From contig JBNKUI010000048.1 of the NCBI GenBank assembly GCA_050298535.1, positions 1 to 64,000 on the forward strand: DNA of 64,000 nucleotides, read 5' to 3'. The DNA comes from JABDMH01 sp050298535 (GTDB lineage: Bacteria > Bacteroidota > Bacteroidia > Chitinophagales > Saprospiraceae). A program made the translations under genes and the position numbers. Shown piece by piece: positions 1 through 8,636 of this stretch (the first letter of the stretch is position 1; each line of letters starts with the position of its first letter). Under the pieces are notes generated by a model. The model did not search any database and had not been told where the DNA came from. It worked only from the letters and a program-made list of their open reading frames with translations.

Positions 1-141
1 AACCACACAGAGCCCTAGGTAAGAAGACGCCAAATGCGTATGAGAGACTAAGGTTATCAACATACTAACAGCGGTAAATATGATGATTATTATTAATATG
101 TTTATTTAACAAAACGGTCAACGCTATATCGGTATCTACAA

Positions 142-195
142 CCTGCCAACTGTCCACTGAGAGCTGCCGCCTGCCAACTGTCCACTGAGAGCTGC
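142..195. repeat. Two-copy 26-bp tandem repeat in intergenic DNA
   Basis: Two identical 26-bp copies (142-167 and 170-195, period 28) contain the core CTGCCAACTGTCCACTGAGA. They are followed up to about 262 by shorter degenerate CTGCC/ACTG/GGACTG units, so the whole stretch 140-262 is built from ACTG-rich words. It lies directly upstream of the LuxR-type gene at 285. No coding potential is apparent. The copies are seen directly; the function is unknown. Confidence 0.8.
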
Positions 196-284
196 AGACT
201 GCCAGACTGCAAACTGAAGGACTGATGGACTGCCCACTGAAGGACCGCTGACTGACGAACTGCAATAATTCGTATTTTGACACC

Positions 285-704
285 ATGAAGCGATCCATCC
301 TCATATACGGATTGGCTTTGGGTCTGATCCTAATGCTGCTGAAGGCGATCGAGTATAGATATCTTGTGCGTGGATTTAGTATTGATGTCTACATGGGAAT
401 CATGGCGATTGGTTTCACAGCACTGGGTATCTGGATTGCCACACAGATGAGAAGTAAGGAAAGTGGTCAAACGTCCATGATGTCTTCTGATCAAGCTACA
501 ATCGAGTCCCTGGGATTGAGTGATCGTGAATTGGATGTGCTGAAGCTGATAGCAAAGGGTTGCTCAAATCAGGAAATAGCCGATCAATTGTATATCTCCA
601 TTCATACGGTGAAGACGCATTCATCGAATCTCTATAATAAGTTGGATGTGAAAAGACGCACCCAGGCCGTCACCCGGGCCAAGGAGCTGGGATTGGTGCA
701 TTGA
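285..704 (+). CDS. Small membrane-anchored LuxR-type HTH regulator
   Basis: A 139-residue protein with two predicted membrane segments (about residues 4-22 and 34-55) followed by a LuxR/FixJ-type helix-turn-helix (about 75-139). The recognition region reads NQEIADQLYISIHTVKTH, typical of this fold. There is no receiver or ligand domain, so signal input probably comes through the membrane part; that is inference. The gene precedes a DUF4199 membrane protein and a VOC protein on the same strand. The ATG at 285 was chosen because it opens directly into the first membrane segment. It has no visible Shine-Dalgarno, as is usual in this phylum. Its targets are unknown. Confidence 0.85.
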   Translation: MKRSILIYGLALGLILMLLKAIEYRYLVRGFSIDVYMGIMAIGFTALGIWIATQMRSKESGQTSMMSSDQATIESLGLSDRELDVLKLIAKGCSNQEIADQLYISIHTVKTHSSNLYNKLDVKRRTQAVTRAKELGLVH

Positions 705-718
705 CCCGATTCAGGGGT

Positions 719-759
719 CATACTTTGGTACCATTCCCAAGGATTGGTACTAAAGTATG
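719..759. promoter_or_regulatory. Long inverted repeat between LuxR-type gene and DUF4199 gene
   Basis: Arms 719-733 (CATACTTTGGTACCA) and 745-759 (TGGTACTAAAGTATG) are complementary at 14 of 15 positions around an 11-base spacer. No T-run follows, so a classical intrinsic terminator is unlikely. The position in the 103-bp gap suggests an operator for the neighbouring LuxR-type protein or an mRNA hairpin. The structure is seen; the role is inferred. Confidence 0.55.
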
Positions 760-807
760 AGTGGTTTTACACGAGGATATAATTGATTTGAGGCAAAATC
801 TAAATCT

Positions 808-1320
808 ATGAAACGAATTATTTGGACCTATGGAATCATTGCCGGATCAATCACCGTCCTGATGCTGGCTATTTCAATTCCTTTTATGGACTCACCGGAG
901 TTTATGGAGCGTGGTGAACTACTGGGGTATGCCACGATGCTAGTGGCTTTGTCCCTTATCTTCTTTGGTGTGCGTACTTACCGGGATCGGCACTTGGGGG
1001 GAGCTATACCTTTTAAGCGTGCATTTTTTGTCGGATTATATATTAGTCTGGTTGCATCCGCAATCTACGTGATCGGTTGGATGGTGATATCAGGACTCTT
1101 TCTGCCGGACTTTGCTGAGCAATATGCACAAAGTACCCTGGAGCAGATGAAAGCTTCTGGGGCTACGGCGGAAGAGATTTCAAAACATAAATCGGATATG
1201 GCCTACTATCAGGAATTGTACAAGAATCCCCTTTTCAAAGCAGGAATTACTTTTACGGAGATTTTTCCCGTGGGTCTGGTAGTCACGATCATCAGCGCTA
1301 TCATTTTAAAAAAGGATTAG
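808..1320 (+). CDS. DUF4199 family membrane protein
   Basis: A 170-residue protein with four predicted membrane helices (about residues 4-27, 38-55, 68-94 and 144-167). Between helices 3 and 4 is a charged, helical, soluble stretch (EQYAQSTLEQMKASGATAEE). The arrangement and length match the DUF4199 family, which is common in Bacteroidota and has no established function. It lies 103 bp after the LuxR-type regulator and 19 bp before a VOC protein, so the three may be co-transcribed. Family assignment rests on overall pattern, as no catalytic motif exists. Confidence 0.75.
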   Translation: MKRIIWTYGIIAGSITVLMLAISIPFMDSPEFMERGELLGYATMLVALSLIFFGVRTYRDRHLGGAIPFKRAFFVGLYISLVASAIYVIGWMVISGLFLPDFAEQYAQSTLEQMKASGATAEEISKHKSDMAYYQELYKNPLFKAGITFTEIFPVGLVVTIISAIILKKD

Positions 1321-1339
1321 TTTATCACAAATCGAAATC

Positions 1340-1756
1340 ATGAAAAAAGTAACAGGTATAGGCGGCATATTCTTTAAGTGTCAGGATCCGGTCGCCACCC
1401 GAAATTGGTATCGAGATCATTTGGGTCTGGTGACCAATGAATATGGATCACTATTTGAGTCAAGAGACTCTGAAAATCCCGAGAAGAAATCGTACCTACA
1501 GTGGAGTACTTTCAGTCAGGGTAGTACGTACATGCAGCCTTCAAAAAAGGACTTTATGATCAACTATCGCGTTCATGACCTGGAGGCACTCAAGGTCGAG
1601 TTAGAAAAGTCTGGAGTGGAGATCGTGGATGATATCGAGTCATTCGAATACGGTAAGTTCTTACATATCATGGATCCCGAAGGCAATAAAATAGAACTAT
1701 GGGAGCCCGTGGATCAGGTGTTCGAGGATGAATATAAGGATGAGGTGACTAAGTAA
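1340..1756 (+). CDS. VOC (glyoxalase/bleomycin-resistance fold) protein
   Basis: A 138-residue single vicinal-oxygen-chelate unit. It starts with the usual GIGGIFFKCQDPVATRNWYRDHLGL strand-helix pattern (residues 6-30) and ends with MDPEGNKIELWEP (about 119-131), where the Glu of the last strand is the typical metal ligand. Proteins of this family include glyoxalases, dioxygenases and antibiotic-binding proteins, and the substrate cannot be told from sequence. It follows the DUF4199 gene by 19 bp, probably in one transcript. Confidence 0.85.
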   Translation: MKKVTGIGGIFFKCQDPVATRNWYRDHLGLVTNEYGSLFESRDSENPEKKSYLQWSTFSQGSTYMQPSKKDFMINYRVHDLEALKVELEKSGVEIVDDIESFEYGKFLHIMDPEGNKIELWEPVDQVFEDEYKDEVTK

Positions 1757-1779
1757 GTGTCTGGAATCCAGCTTTGATT

Positions 1780-2463
1780 TTAATTCACATTTTTCGCTAC
1801 GTACTGATAAAAATCATAGGCCAAATACATGGTGTAGCCATGATAATATTCGTCACTTTCGATTTCTTTATTTATGAAGTCAATTAATTCTTCATCCTGT
1901 CGAATAAATGTGTCGAATATTTTAGCCGTCTTAAAAAAACGTTCCACATCATAAGCTGCTGGCATGGTTCTGGCTTCTATGGCCTGCATGGTTTTTTTAA
2001 ATGGCTCGTAGTCGAAAATCGTGTATTGCGCAGGAGTATTTAATGCCAGATATAATGAAATGATTTTGGTTTCACCATGGTAATGATGGTTGGCTTTTTT
2101 TCTGATTTTTTGCAAATCTTCCAATAACTGATCACAGTGGAATTTAAAACGCTCAATGCGCATGGTGATGTCCTTGTTTTCGTCAAACAAGTCTTTGAAC
2201 ATGGCCTGTACAAAGAGGGGATTCATTTCCATAAATTCAATCATCACCGATTTTGCAGAATCCTGGCTGCCACCCCAGAGTCTACCCGATTTCTTGCTGG
2301 ATAGAGCTTTATGAAACATGGACGCCATATCGCTGGCATCTCCCTCCCAGTTTTGTTGGAAATTCTTCTGTACTTCCCACTTGAAGAGCATCTCATCTGT
2401 ACCACTTGACATGAGATGCTTCTTGAAATGGACTATATATTCTTTAATCTTATCAACCTTCAT
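1780..2463 (-). CDS. Stand-alone McrB/AAA N-terminal-like protein
   Basis: A 227-residue soluble protein without signal peptide or membrane segment. The region around residues 28-115 (FKWEVQKNFQQNWEGDA, then FKDLFDEN, then RIERFKFHCDQLL) and around 131-148 (ISLYLALNTPAQYTIFDY) resembles the domain placed before the McrB-type AAA+ GTPase module in many Bacteroidota proteins. No P-loop, Walker B or nuclease motif follows, so this is the N-terminal part alone. No partner gene is adjacent: a VOC gene converges from one side and a VIT/VWA gene diverges on the other. The resemblance is recalled from family patterns and unverified; a domain search would decide. Function is unknown. Confidence 0.6.
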   Translation of the reverse strand: MKVDKIKEYIVHFKKHLMSSGTDEMLFKWEVQKNFQQNWEGDASDMASMFHKALSSKKSGRLWGGSQDSAKSVMIEFMEMNPLFVQAMFKDLFDENKDITMRIERFKFHCDQLLEDLQKIRKKANHHYHGETKIISLYLALNTPAQYTIFDYEPFKKTMQAIEARTMPAAYDVERFFKTAKIFDTFIRQDEELIDFINKEIESDEYYHGYTMYLAYDFYQYVAKNVN

Positions 2464-2700
2464 AGAGCTTTTAAAAGAGGATTTATCCTCAGGTTAGTGT
2501 AAAGATACACACTGAAAATCGGAAGACGATACTGAGGACCGAGATCTTGATCATCAGCTCTATCTTAAGTATTTCCAATTTCTGGATAAAAGGGAACGAA
2601 TTCCTGCTGAATCTACACGCTTTCTCATTTCCCGCTGTGATCACATTTGAATTGATGCATTTTGACCTCGAAATCAATTGTGAATTCAAATCCAATAAAA

Positions 2701-4914
2701 ATGATCAAATACCTAAGATTCAGCTCTGTGCTTGCACTGATTACTTTAACCATTTGCCTGTATAGTCAGGATCCTGATGTAAATGCTTCGCCTTATTTTT
2801 TCATTCAAACAGAAGGGGTGCAAGGAGAGCACTTTCCATTGCTCTCCACTGAGGTTTATGCAGATGTGGCCGGCCCGGTTGCCAATGTGCAAGTAGTTCA
2901 ATACTATAAGAACGATGGAGAGATACCCATTGAAGCGATCTATGTTTTTCCTCTATCAACAAGAGCCGCCGTCTATTCGATGGAGATGTTTATTGGTGAT
3001 CGTAGGATCGAGGCAGAGATTCAGGAAAAGAAGAAAGCCAGAGCACAATATGAAGCCGCTAAATCTGAGGGCAAGCGTGCGACCTTACTGGAACAACATC
3101 GTACCAATGTATTTCAGATGTCAGTGTCCAATATCCTCCCCGGCGATAAGATTAAGGTGGTGATGAAGTACAATGAATTCCTGATCCCGGAAGATCGTAA
3201 GTACACATTTGTATATCCTACTGTCGTGGGGCCCAGATATGTTGATTCGCAATCGGAAGACCAGGTGTCCCAAGAGTTTACAGCCAATCCATACCTGGAG
3301 TCAGGAGAGAAAACGCCTTATACGCTACGTGTGTCTATGCAGTTCAATATGCCTATGCCTATTCATTCAGTATCTTCCACCAGCCACAAGGTGCATATGA
3401 ATTATACCTCCAAGCGTACCATGACCGTTGACCTGGCCGAAGAGGATCGATATGGTGGAAATAGGGATTTTATACTGGACTATCGGATGGCAGGAGAGGG
3501 GGTAGGTACCGGTACACTGCTTTATAACCATGGTGATGAGCAATTTTTTCTGACGACTATAGAACCACCTGTCCGCATTAACAAAGACAGCATTCTGCCA
3601 CGAGAATATATTTTTGTGGTCGATATTTCAGGTAGTATGCACGGATTTCCACTGGAAGTCTCCAAGCACCTAATGTACGATCTCATTACAAAGCTACGCC
3701 CAACCGATCTTTTCAATGTGGTACTATTCGCAGGGAGTTCCCGGATTCTTTCAGAAAAATCCTTGCCGGCGACACGTGAAAACCTAGCAAAAGCGTACGA
3801 GATAATTGACCAACAGGAAGGAGGCGGAGGTACCGAACTTTTGCCTGCCCTACGTGCAGCTTTAAAGCTACCTCGAAGTAGTGAGAATTTATCCAGATCC
3901 ATGGTGGTGGTGACCGATGGATATATCTCCGTAGAGCAGGAGGTATTTCATCTAATTGAAAATAATCTGGGGAACAGTAATCTATTTTCCTTTGGCATAG
4001 GTAGTGGTGTCAACCGCGAACTCATAGAAGGAATGGCACATATGGGAAGGGGAGAAGCTCTGATTATTACGGAGCAAAAACATGCCCATAGCGCTGCAGA
4101 GAAGTTTAGGAAATATATTCAGACGCCGCTGCTTACGAATATTAAAATATCATTTGAGGGTATAGATGCCTACGATGTGATCCCCTCGCATATTCCTGAT
4201 TTATTAGCGGAAAGACCCATCTATTTCTTTGGTAAATATCGTGGTGAGGCAAAGGGCACTGTTCATGTGTGTGGGATATCTTCTGAGGGTAAGTTTGATA
4301 AAACCATACCAGTAGAATCCCATGATCTACATTCGGACAATGCACCTATTCGATATTTGTGGGCACGAGAAAAAATTCGCTGGCTGCACGATTTTAATCA
4401 TTTAGTACAGTCAACCGAGCAGGTGGAAGAAATTACCAATCTGGGACTACAGTACAGTCTACTCACACAGTATACTTCCTTTGTTGCTATAGATCATCAG
4501 CCCGTGCTGGCCGCTAATGAAGAAACCATGCGTGTGAAGCAGGTACTACCGATGCCACAGGGTGTTTCTAATCATGCGATCGGATTTGAGATGGGAGCTT
4601 CCGGAGTCTCTAAGGCGAATAGTTCAAAGCGTAAAAAGGTATGGGCGGTAGTTCCGAATTCAAAGATTGACAGAAATATTTATCGATTACTGGAAGATGA
4701 ATTATTGGATTTTTTGAGTCGCTTAGAGAGCACGCAACAAGCACTATTTAATAATAAATCGATCACGCTTCAGGTGGTGAATGGCAGATTGTCATTGAGT
4801 ATTCAAGATTTTGAGCGGAATAGCGCAATTGAAAATATGCTGTTGAACCGTCTGCAGAAAGTTTTTCACGGGGAGCAAAATATGACCCTAAGTCTTAAAC
4901 TTATGTACATATGA
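2701..4914 (+). CDS. Secreted VIT domain + von Willebrand A domain protein
   Basis: A 737-residue exported protein. The start at ATG 2701 is preferred over an in-frame start 13 codons upstream because it gives a clean signal peptide (MIKYLRFSSVLALITLTICL). A VIT domain (about residues 30-150) carries the typical IYVFPLSTRAAVYSMEM and EAEIQEKKKARAQYEAA patterns. A VWA domain (about 300-470) has a complete MIDAS, with D308-x-S310-x-S312 (DISGS) and D406 (VVTDGY). The C-terminal 250 residues are unassigned. Such inter-alpha-trypsin-inhibitor-like proteins bind metal and protein partners at the cell surface. The stop codon overlaps the next start (ATGA), indicating translational coupling to the following membrane-anchored protein. 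Confidence 0.85.
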   Translation: MIKYLRFSSVLALITLTICLYSQDPDVNASPYFFIQTEGVQGEHFPLLSTEVYADVAGPVANVQVVQYYKNDGEIPIEAIYVFPLSTRAAVYSMEMFIGDRRIEAEIQEKKKARAQYEAAKSEGKRATLLEQHRTNVFQMSVSNILPGDKIKVVMKYNEFLIPEDRKYTFVYPTVVGPRYVDSQSEDQVSQEFTANPYLESGEKTPYTLRVSMQFNMPMPIHSVSSTSHKVHMNYTSKRTMTVDLAEEDRYGGNRDFILDYRMAGEGVGTGTLLYNHGDEQFFLTTIEPPVRINKDSILPREYIFVVDISGSMHGFPLEVSKHLMYDLITKLRPTDLFNVVLFAGSSRILSEKSLPATRENLAKAYEIIDQQEGGGGTELLPALRAALKLPRSSENLSRSMVVVTDGYISVEQEVFHLIENNLGNSNLFSFGIGSGVNRELIEGMAHMGRGEALIITEQKHAHSAAEKFRKYIQTPLLTNIKISFEGIDAYDVIPSHIPDLLAERPIYFFGKYRGEAKGTVHVCGISSEGKFDKTIPVESHDLHSDNAPIRYLWAREKIRWLHDFNHLVQSTEQVEEITNLGLQYSLLTQYTSFVAIDHQPVLAANEETMRVKQVLPMPQGVSNHAIGFEMGASGVSKANSSKRKKVWAVVPNSKIDRNIYRLLEDELLDFLSRLESTQQALFNNKSITLQVVNGRLSLSIQDFERNSAIENMLLNRLQKVFHGEQNMTLSLKLMYI

Positions 4915-5948
4915 AATTTGCTAAATGGACCTTCGCAATATTGATCCTCATTGGAATACTGGCATTTTTTCGATTGGTCACCTTGGAATCCTATTCACAA
5001 GATCAACTGTTTGAAATGACAGATAGTGTGTCGGTAAATGCTGAAAAATCGATCACTTTCATCCTGGGCCGGGATAAGCCGGGGCAAGATTATTTTCGAC
5101 TTGCAGAGCAACATTTTCTGTGGGATACCAACGAAAAAACAGATCAAATCGTGAAATCAGTGCAGACACTAAGTGGTGTGGTGGACTTTTTAAATAAAAA
5201 TAAGGGAGCCAATGGATGGTCGGTAGTGAATGTCGTCTTACACGGCAATATGTGGAGTGGGCTTTCCGTACCTATGTGGGATGAAGGGGAAAGAGCATAT
5301 CCTAAGGAATTATTTAAAGCCGCAAAATACGGACATTTTCCAATACTGGATAATGGTACTATTCATGTGCATTCAAAGATTAATTTTTGGGCTTGTGGCA
5401 TCGGTAAAAATCCACTGATCAATCTAGCTATTGAGGAGATTTTTACTACGGAAAGTGGAATAACACCCTCGATTTACACCTCACCACATTTTGTGATTTT
5501 TAAAGAGGATCAGCGAGGCAATATTCGTCGATTAAAAGCCAGCTACTGGCCTTATTTTTATCGACGAGGATATCGACCCGGAGATTTAGAAATTGCTAAA
5601 GCATTGGCCACCCAGTTTCCTGAGGATTCGGTACCCTGGCAAGAAGCTCTTCAGAAATCTCCAGTCATAGGCAGCGCTGCTTTTTCAGAACAATTCCATA
5701 TTCCAGTGTCATGGACGGTACTTTATGAAGACAAGGAAGCAAGACCTACCGTACATACAGAGGAGCAAAAGATGAGCTGGATACGGGCACAACCAGCGCT
5801 GATGGAGAAAATCGCTGACCTCGAAATTCCGATAGATAAATATACATGGACAGTACACAAAATTATTTACCGACATAAAGATGGTAGGACGCAACCCGCA
5901 ATTAAAGCCATTGGAATGAGTACAGTGCTATGTGTCCTTGAGACATAG
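4911..5948 (+). CDS. Membrane-anchored unknown with caspase-like His-Gly/Cys pattern
   Basis: A 345-residue protein with one N-terminal membrane segment (about residues 6-24) and the rest predicted outside the cytoplasm. I do not recognise a named family. Two features recall the clan CD (caspase/gingipain/CHAT) fold: a hydrophobic strand ending in His-Gly (VVNVVLHGN, H111-G112), and about 50 residues later a second strand ending in Ala-Cys-Gly (INFWACGIG, C162). The start overlaps the stop of the VIT/VWA gene by 4 bp, so the two proteins probably act together, perhaps as a surface protease or binding partner. The fold assignment is inference from motif order and spacing only. A stretch near the end (about residues 310-345) is poorly conserved-looking. 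Confidence 0.6.
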   Translation: MKFAKWTFAILILIGILAFFRLVTLESYSQDQLFEMTDSVSVNAEKSITFILGRDKPGQDYFRLAEQHFLWDTNEKTDQIVKSVQTLSGVVDFLNKNKGANGWSVVNVVLHGNMWSGLSVPMWDEGERAYPKELFKAAKYGHFPILDNGTIHVHSKINFWACGIGKNPLINLAIEEIFTTESGITPSIYTSPHFVIFKEDQRGNIRRLKASYWPYFYRRGYRPGDLEIAKALATQFPEDSVPWQEALQKSPVIGSAAFSEQFHIPVSWTVLYEDKEARPTVHTEEQKMSWIRAQPALMEKIADLEIPIDKYTWTVHKIIYRHKDGRTQPAIKAIGMSTVLCVLET

Positions 5949-6035
5949 GATGGGCCGTTCGAAAATCTCCAGAAGTGCACTAAATAGAAAGATCACCAGC
6001 GATATTTTTCCAAACACCTCTGATGAAAGTTTTTC

Positions 6036-6413
6036 TTACCGTTTAGTCCGCATGTAGAGGTTGGTGGCTTTAGAATAGCTTACGGCTTCAAAGTATGACT
6101 TACCTTCTAAAGCATTTACATAGTCCACAGACCCAAGGCGGAACCGAAAATTCACTTTGCTTGATTGGGTGATCCGGTCTTCTAATCTGCAGAAAAAGGG
6201 GGTGACACCCCGTGTATTGGATTGCCTCAACATGACGGAAGGCTCGGTTTGATGATCTCCCTTCGAGGGAGTTAGCATTGTGAAGTCATTGTTCACTTGG
6301 ATCATGATTGAATCTGAAAAGGAAGCTAACGCCACGGATTGCAGACTAAGCTGACCAAATGACTGGTGAATGGTAACTACAAAAAGCACTGCCACTGATG
6401 CAAATATTCGCAT
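6036..6413 (-). CDS. Small secreted protein of unknown function
   Basis: A 125-residue protein with a clear signal peptide (residues 1-20, ending HQSFGQ). The mature part is beta-rich and contains one cysteine and an FRFRLGSVDYVNALEGKSYFEAV segment. I recognise no family. It converges on the membrane-anchored gene upstream and diverges from the TonB receptor gene. The reading frame, signal peptide and lack of a competing frame make it a likely real gene. Confidence 0.6.
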   Translation of the reverse strand: MRIFASVAVLFVVTIHQSFGQLSLQSVALASFSDSIMIQVNNDFTMLTPSKGDHQTEPSVMLRQSNTRGVTPFFCRLEDRITQSSKVNFRFRLGSVDYVNALEGKSYFEAVSYSKATNLYMRTKR

Positions 6414-6532
6414 GCCTAATAATACAACAATTTACACTAGATTGTTGTGACCATCTCCTTTTTAGCAACTCACTGTAATATTTGATGGATTCAATTGGCC
6501 ATCAAGGGTGATCTAATCGTTTTAGGGAGTGA

Positions 6533-6551
6533 TAGATTTGGATTACATTTG
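6533..6551 (+). promoter_or_regulatory. Candidate Bacteroidota -7 elements before TonB receptor
   Basis: Two exact matches to the Bacteroidota sigma-A -7 consensus TAnnTTTG sit just before the receptor start: TAGATTTG (6533-6540) and TACATTTG (6544-6551). A convincing TTG -33 element at the expected distance is absent for both, so the promoter call is tentative. Use of either would give a leader of only a few bases before ATG 6561. Confidence 0.3.
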
Positions 6552-6560
6552 CAGGTAGCT

Positions 6561-8612
6561 ATGAAAGATAAGTTGCACATCGTAAAATACTTGCTGATCG
6601 GGTGGATTGGATTTTCTCCCGGCTTCCTGATAGGACAGGAAAATCAGGACACATTACTTAAAGCAAATCTGGAATCTGTGTCAGTGATTTCCACCAGATT
6701 GCCGTCATCCCTTTGGTCGACTGCACGATCTGTATATAAGTCGGATCTCCAGGAAACTAATCGAGGTAATCAGCAGTTGGCGCTAGACGAAAGTCTTCAG
6801 CAGCTTCCCGGAGTATTTGCCATAAATCCACTGAATTTTTCCCAGGATCTACGCATCGCCATTCGAGGGTTTGGATCAAGAGCAGCTTTCGGCGTGCGAG
6901 GCCTGAAGGTCTTTGTGGATGGGATACCTGCGACTACCCCGGATGGTCAGACGCAGCTGGACCATCTGGATATGCAACGTATGGGAAGCCTCGAGATTTT
7001 AAATGGAGCCAGTGCCGGACTATATGGAAATGCTTCAGGAGGTGTCATTCATATCAATAGCAAGGACAGGAATGCAGATCGAACTTCCATTTCTACGACT
7101 GTAGGCTCTTTTGGCCTAGTTCGATCCAACCTTGATGTACAGCAGATCGGAAATAAACTGCTCTATGGTGGTGGCATTTCCTACAATAAAATAGAGGGCT
7201 ACCGGGAGCAAAGTGCGGCTAAAACCTGGGAGACCTATGCCTATATAGGTCAGAAGAGGGAAAATCTTGACTGGAAATTCAGAATGAGTTATTTGGAGAG
7301 CCCATATGCAGAAGATCCCGGAGGTATCAATCTAGATCAGGTTGAAGCAGACAGAACATCCGCCAGGGATCAAAATGTGAACTTCGATGGAGGAGAAAAT
7401 ATTCGAAGGGGATCACTTGCATTTACTTATGATCGAAAGCTGGGCTCTGATCAGAAACTTTCATTTCGCACTTACTATATAAGGAGAGAATTTGAAAATA
7501 AGTTACCCTTTGAGAATGGAGGTGCCGTTTCGTTTGACCGGGACTTTGGCGGTGTTAATCTTCAGTATGAGTACAAGGGAAACCATTATAAATTGCTGAC
7601 CGGTATTGATGTCGAAAGGCAAGGTGACCAGCGGCAGCGTCGAGATAACCTGATGGGTGTCGAAGGGGATTTGACACTTGACCAACTAGAGCGGTTCGAC
7701 ATGGTAGGTTTATTTGCACTGCAAGAATGGCAAGCATCAGAGGCACTTAAGATAGAGTTGACTACCCGACTTGATCTCTTGGGTGTGAAGGCTGAAGATC
7801 ATTTTATGACCGATGGTGATCAATCCGGTAAAATAAACTGGCAGCACTTTAGCCCATCTCTCGGTGTCAGCTATCGACTGGGCGCTAGCACTTACCTATA
7901 TGGTCGTGTGGGACATAGCTTTGAGACACCAGCATTATCCGAACTTTCGGCAAATCCGGACGGCAGTGGTGGTTTTAATGAAGATTTAAATCCTCAAACT
8001 GCTAATCATTTCGAGATAGGATCAAAAGGTTGGTTTGGAAATTCGTTGAAGTACCAGATAGCACTATTCCATATTAGATTAACTAACGAATTATTACCCT
8101 TCGAACTAGCGGATTTCCCTGGTCGAACCTTTTACAGGAATGCCGGGAATTCATCGAGAAATGGTCTGGAGCTAAGTCTAGGTGGAAAAATAGTGGAAGA
8201 TTTTTCATGGCAGGCTGCCTATACATTTTCAGATTTCCAATTTAAGGAGTACGAGGTAGATGGTCAAAGCCTGGAAGGAAATATTTTGCCGGGTATCCCC
8301 AGGCATTTTGGTAACCTGGCCTTGCGATATGGTGGCCGCACAGGCTTATATATTTATACCGATATCAAATTTGTGGGTGATCTTTATGCGAATGACAATA
8401 ATTCGACAGAGGTGCCAGGCTATACGTTAATACACCCTCGTGCCGGCTGGACTCAATATTTCAATGAGACTAACTTGGATATTCATATTGGCCTGAGAAA
8501 TATCACCAATGTCGCTTATTTCGACAATATCAGAATTAATGCGTTTGGGGGCAGGTTTTATGAGCCTGCTCCGGGCACCCACTTTTTTGTGGGGGCAGAA
8601 TTGGTTTTTTGA
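6561..8612 (+). CDS. TonB-dependent outer membrane receptor
   Basis: A 683-residue receptor with a signal peptide (MKDKLHIVKYLLIGWIGFSPG, to about residue 27). A plug domain (about 40-165) contains LDESLQQLPGV, IRGFGSRAAFGVRGLKVFVDGIP and the GASAGLYGNASGGVIHI block. A beta-barrel follows and ends in an aromatic residue (ELVF). It belongs to the iron-complex/siderophore-type receptors rather than the SusC type, since it is short and lacks the N-terminal carboxypeptidase-like domain. The start at ATG 6561 was chosen over an upstream in-frame start because only it begins with the signal peptide. The S9 peptidase gene follows after 24 bp. The substrate is not evident. Confidence 0.9.
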   Translation: MKDKLHIVKYLLIGWIGFSPGFLIGQENQDTLLKANLESVSVISTRLPSSLWSTARSVYKSDLQETNRGNQQLALDESLQQLPGVFAINPLNFSQDLRIAIRGFGSRAAFGVRGLKVFVDGIPATTPDGQTQLDHLDMQRMGSLEILNGASAGLYGNASGGVIHINSKDRNADRTSISTTVGSFGLVRSNLDVQQIGNKLLYGGGISYNKIEGYREQSAAKTWETYAYIGQKRENLDWKFRMSYLESPYAEDPGGINLDQVEADRTSARDQNVNFDGGENIRRGSLAFTYDRKLGSDQKLSFRTYYIRREFENKLPFENGGAVSFDRDFGGVNLQYEYKGNHYKLLTGIDVERQGDQRQRRDNLMGVEGDLTLDQLERFDMVGLFALQEWQASEALKIELTTRLDLLGVKAEDHFMTDGDQSGKINWQHFSPSLGVSYRLGASTYLYGRVGHSFETPALSELSANPDGSGGFNEDLNPQTANHFEIGSKGWFGNSLKYQIALFHIRLTNELLPFELADFPGRTFYRNAGNSSRNGLELSLGGKIVEDFSWQAAYTFSDFQFKEYEVDGQSLEGNILPGIPRHFGNLALRYGGRTGLYIYTDIKFVGDLYANDNNSTEVPGYTLIHPRAGWTQYFNETNLDIHIGLRNITNVAYFDNIRINAFGGRFYEPAPGTHFFVGAELVF

Positions 8613-8636
8613 TTTAGGAAATTATTTAGTAAATAC

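Noticed and set aside
2489..2765. Two small overlapping open frames before the VIT/VWA gene
   Set aside because: They lie in the intergenic leader or run into the VIT/VWA gene in another frame, without protein-like features.
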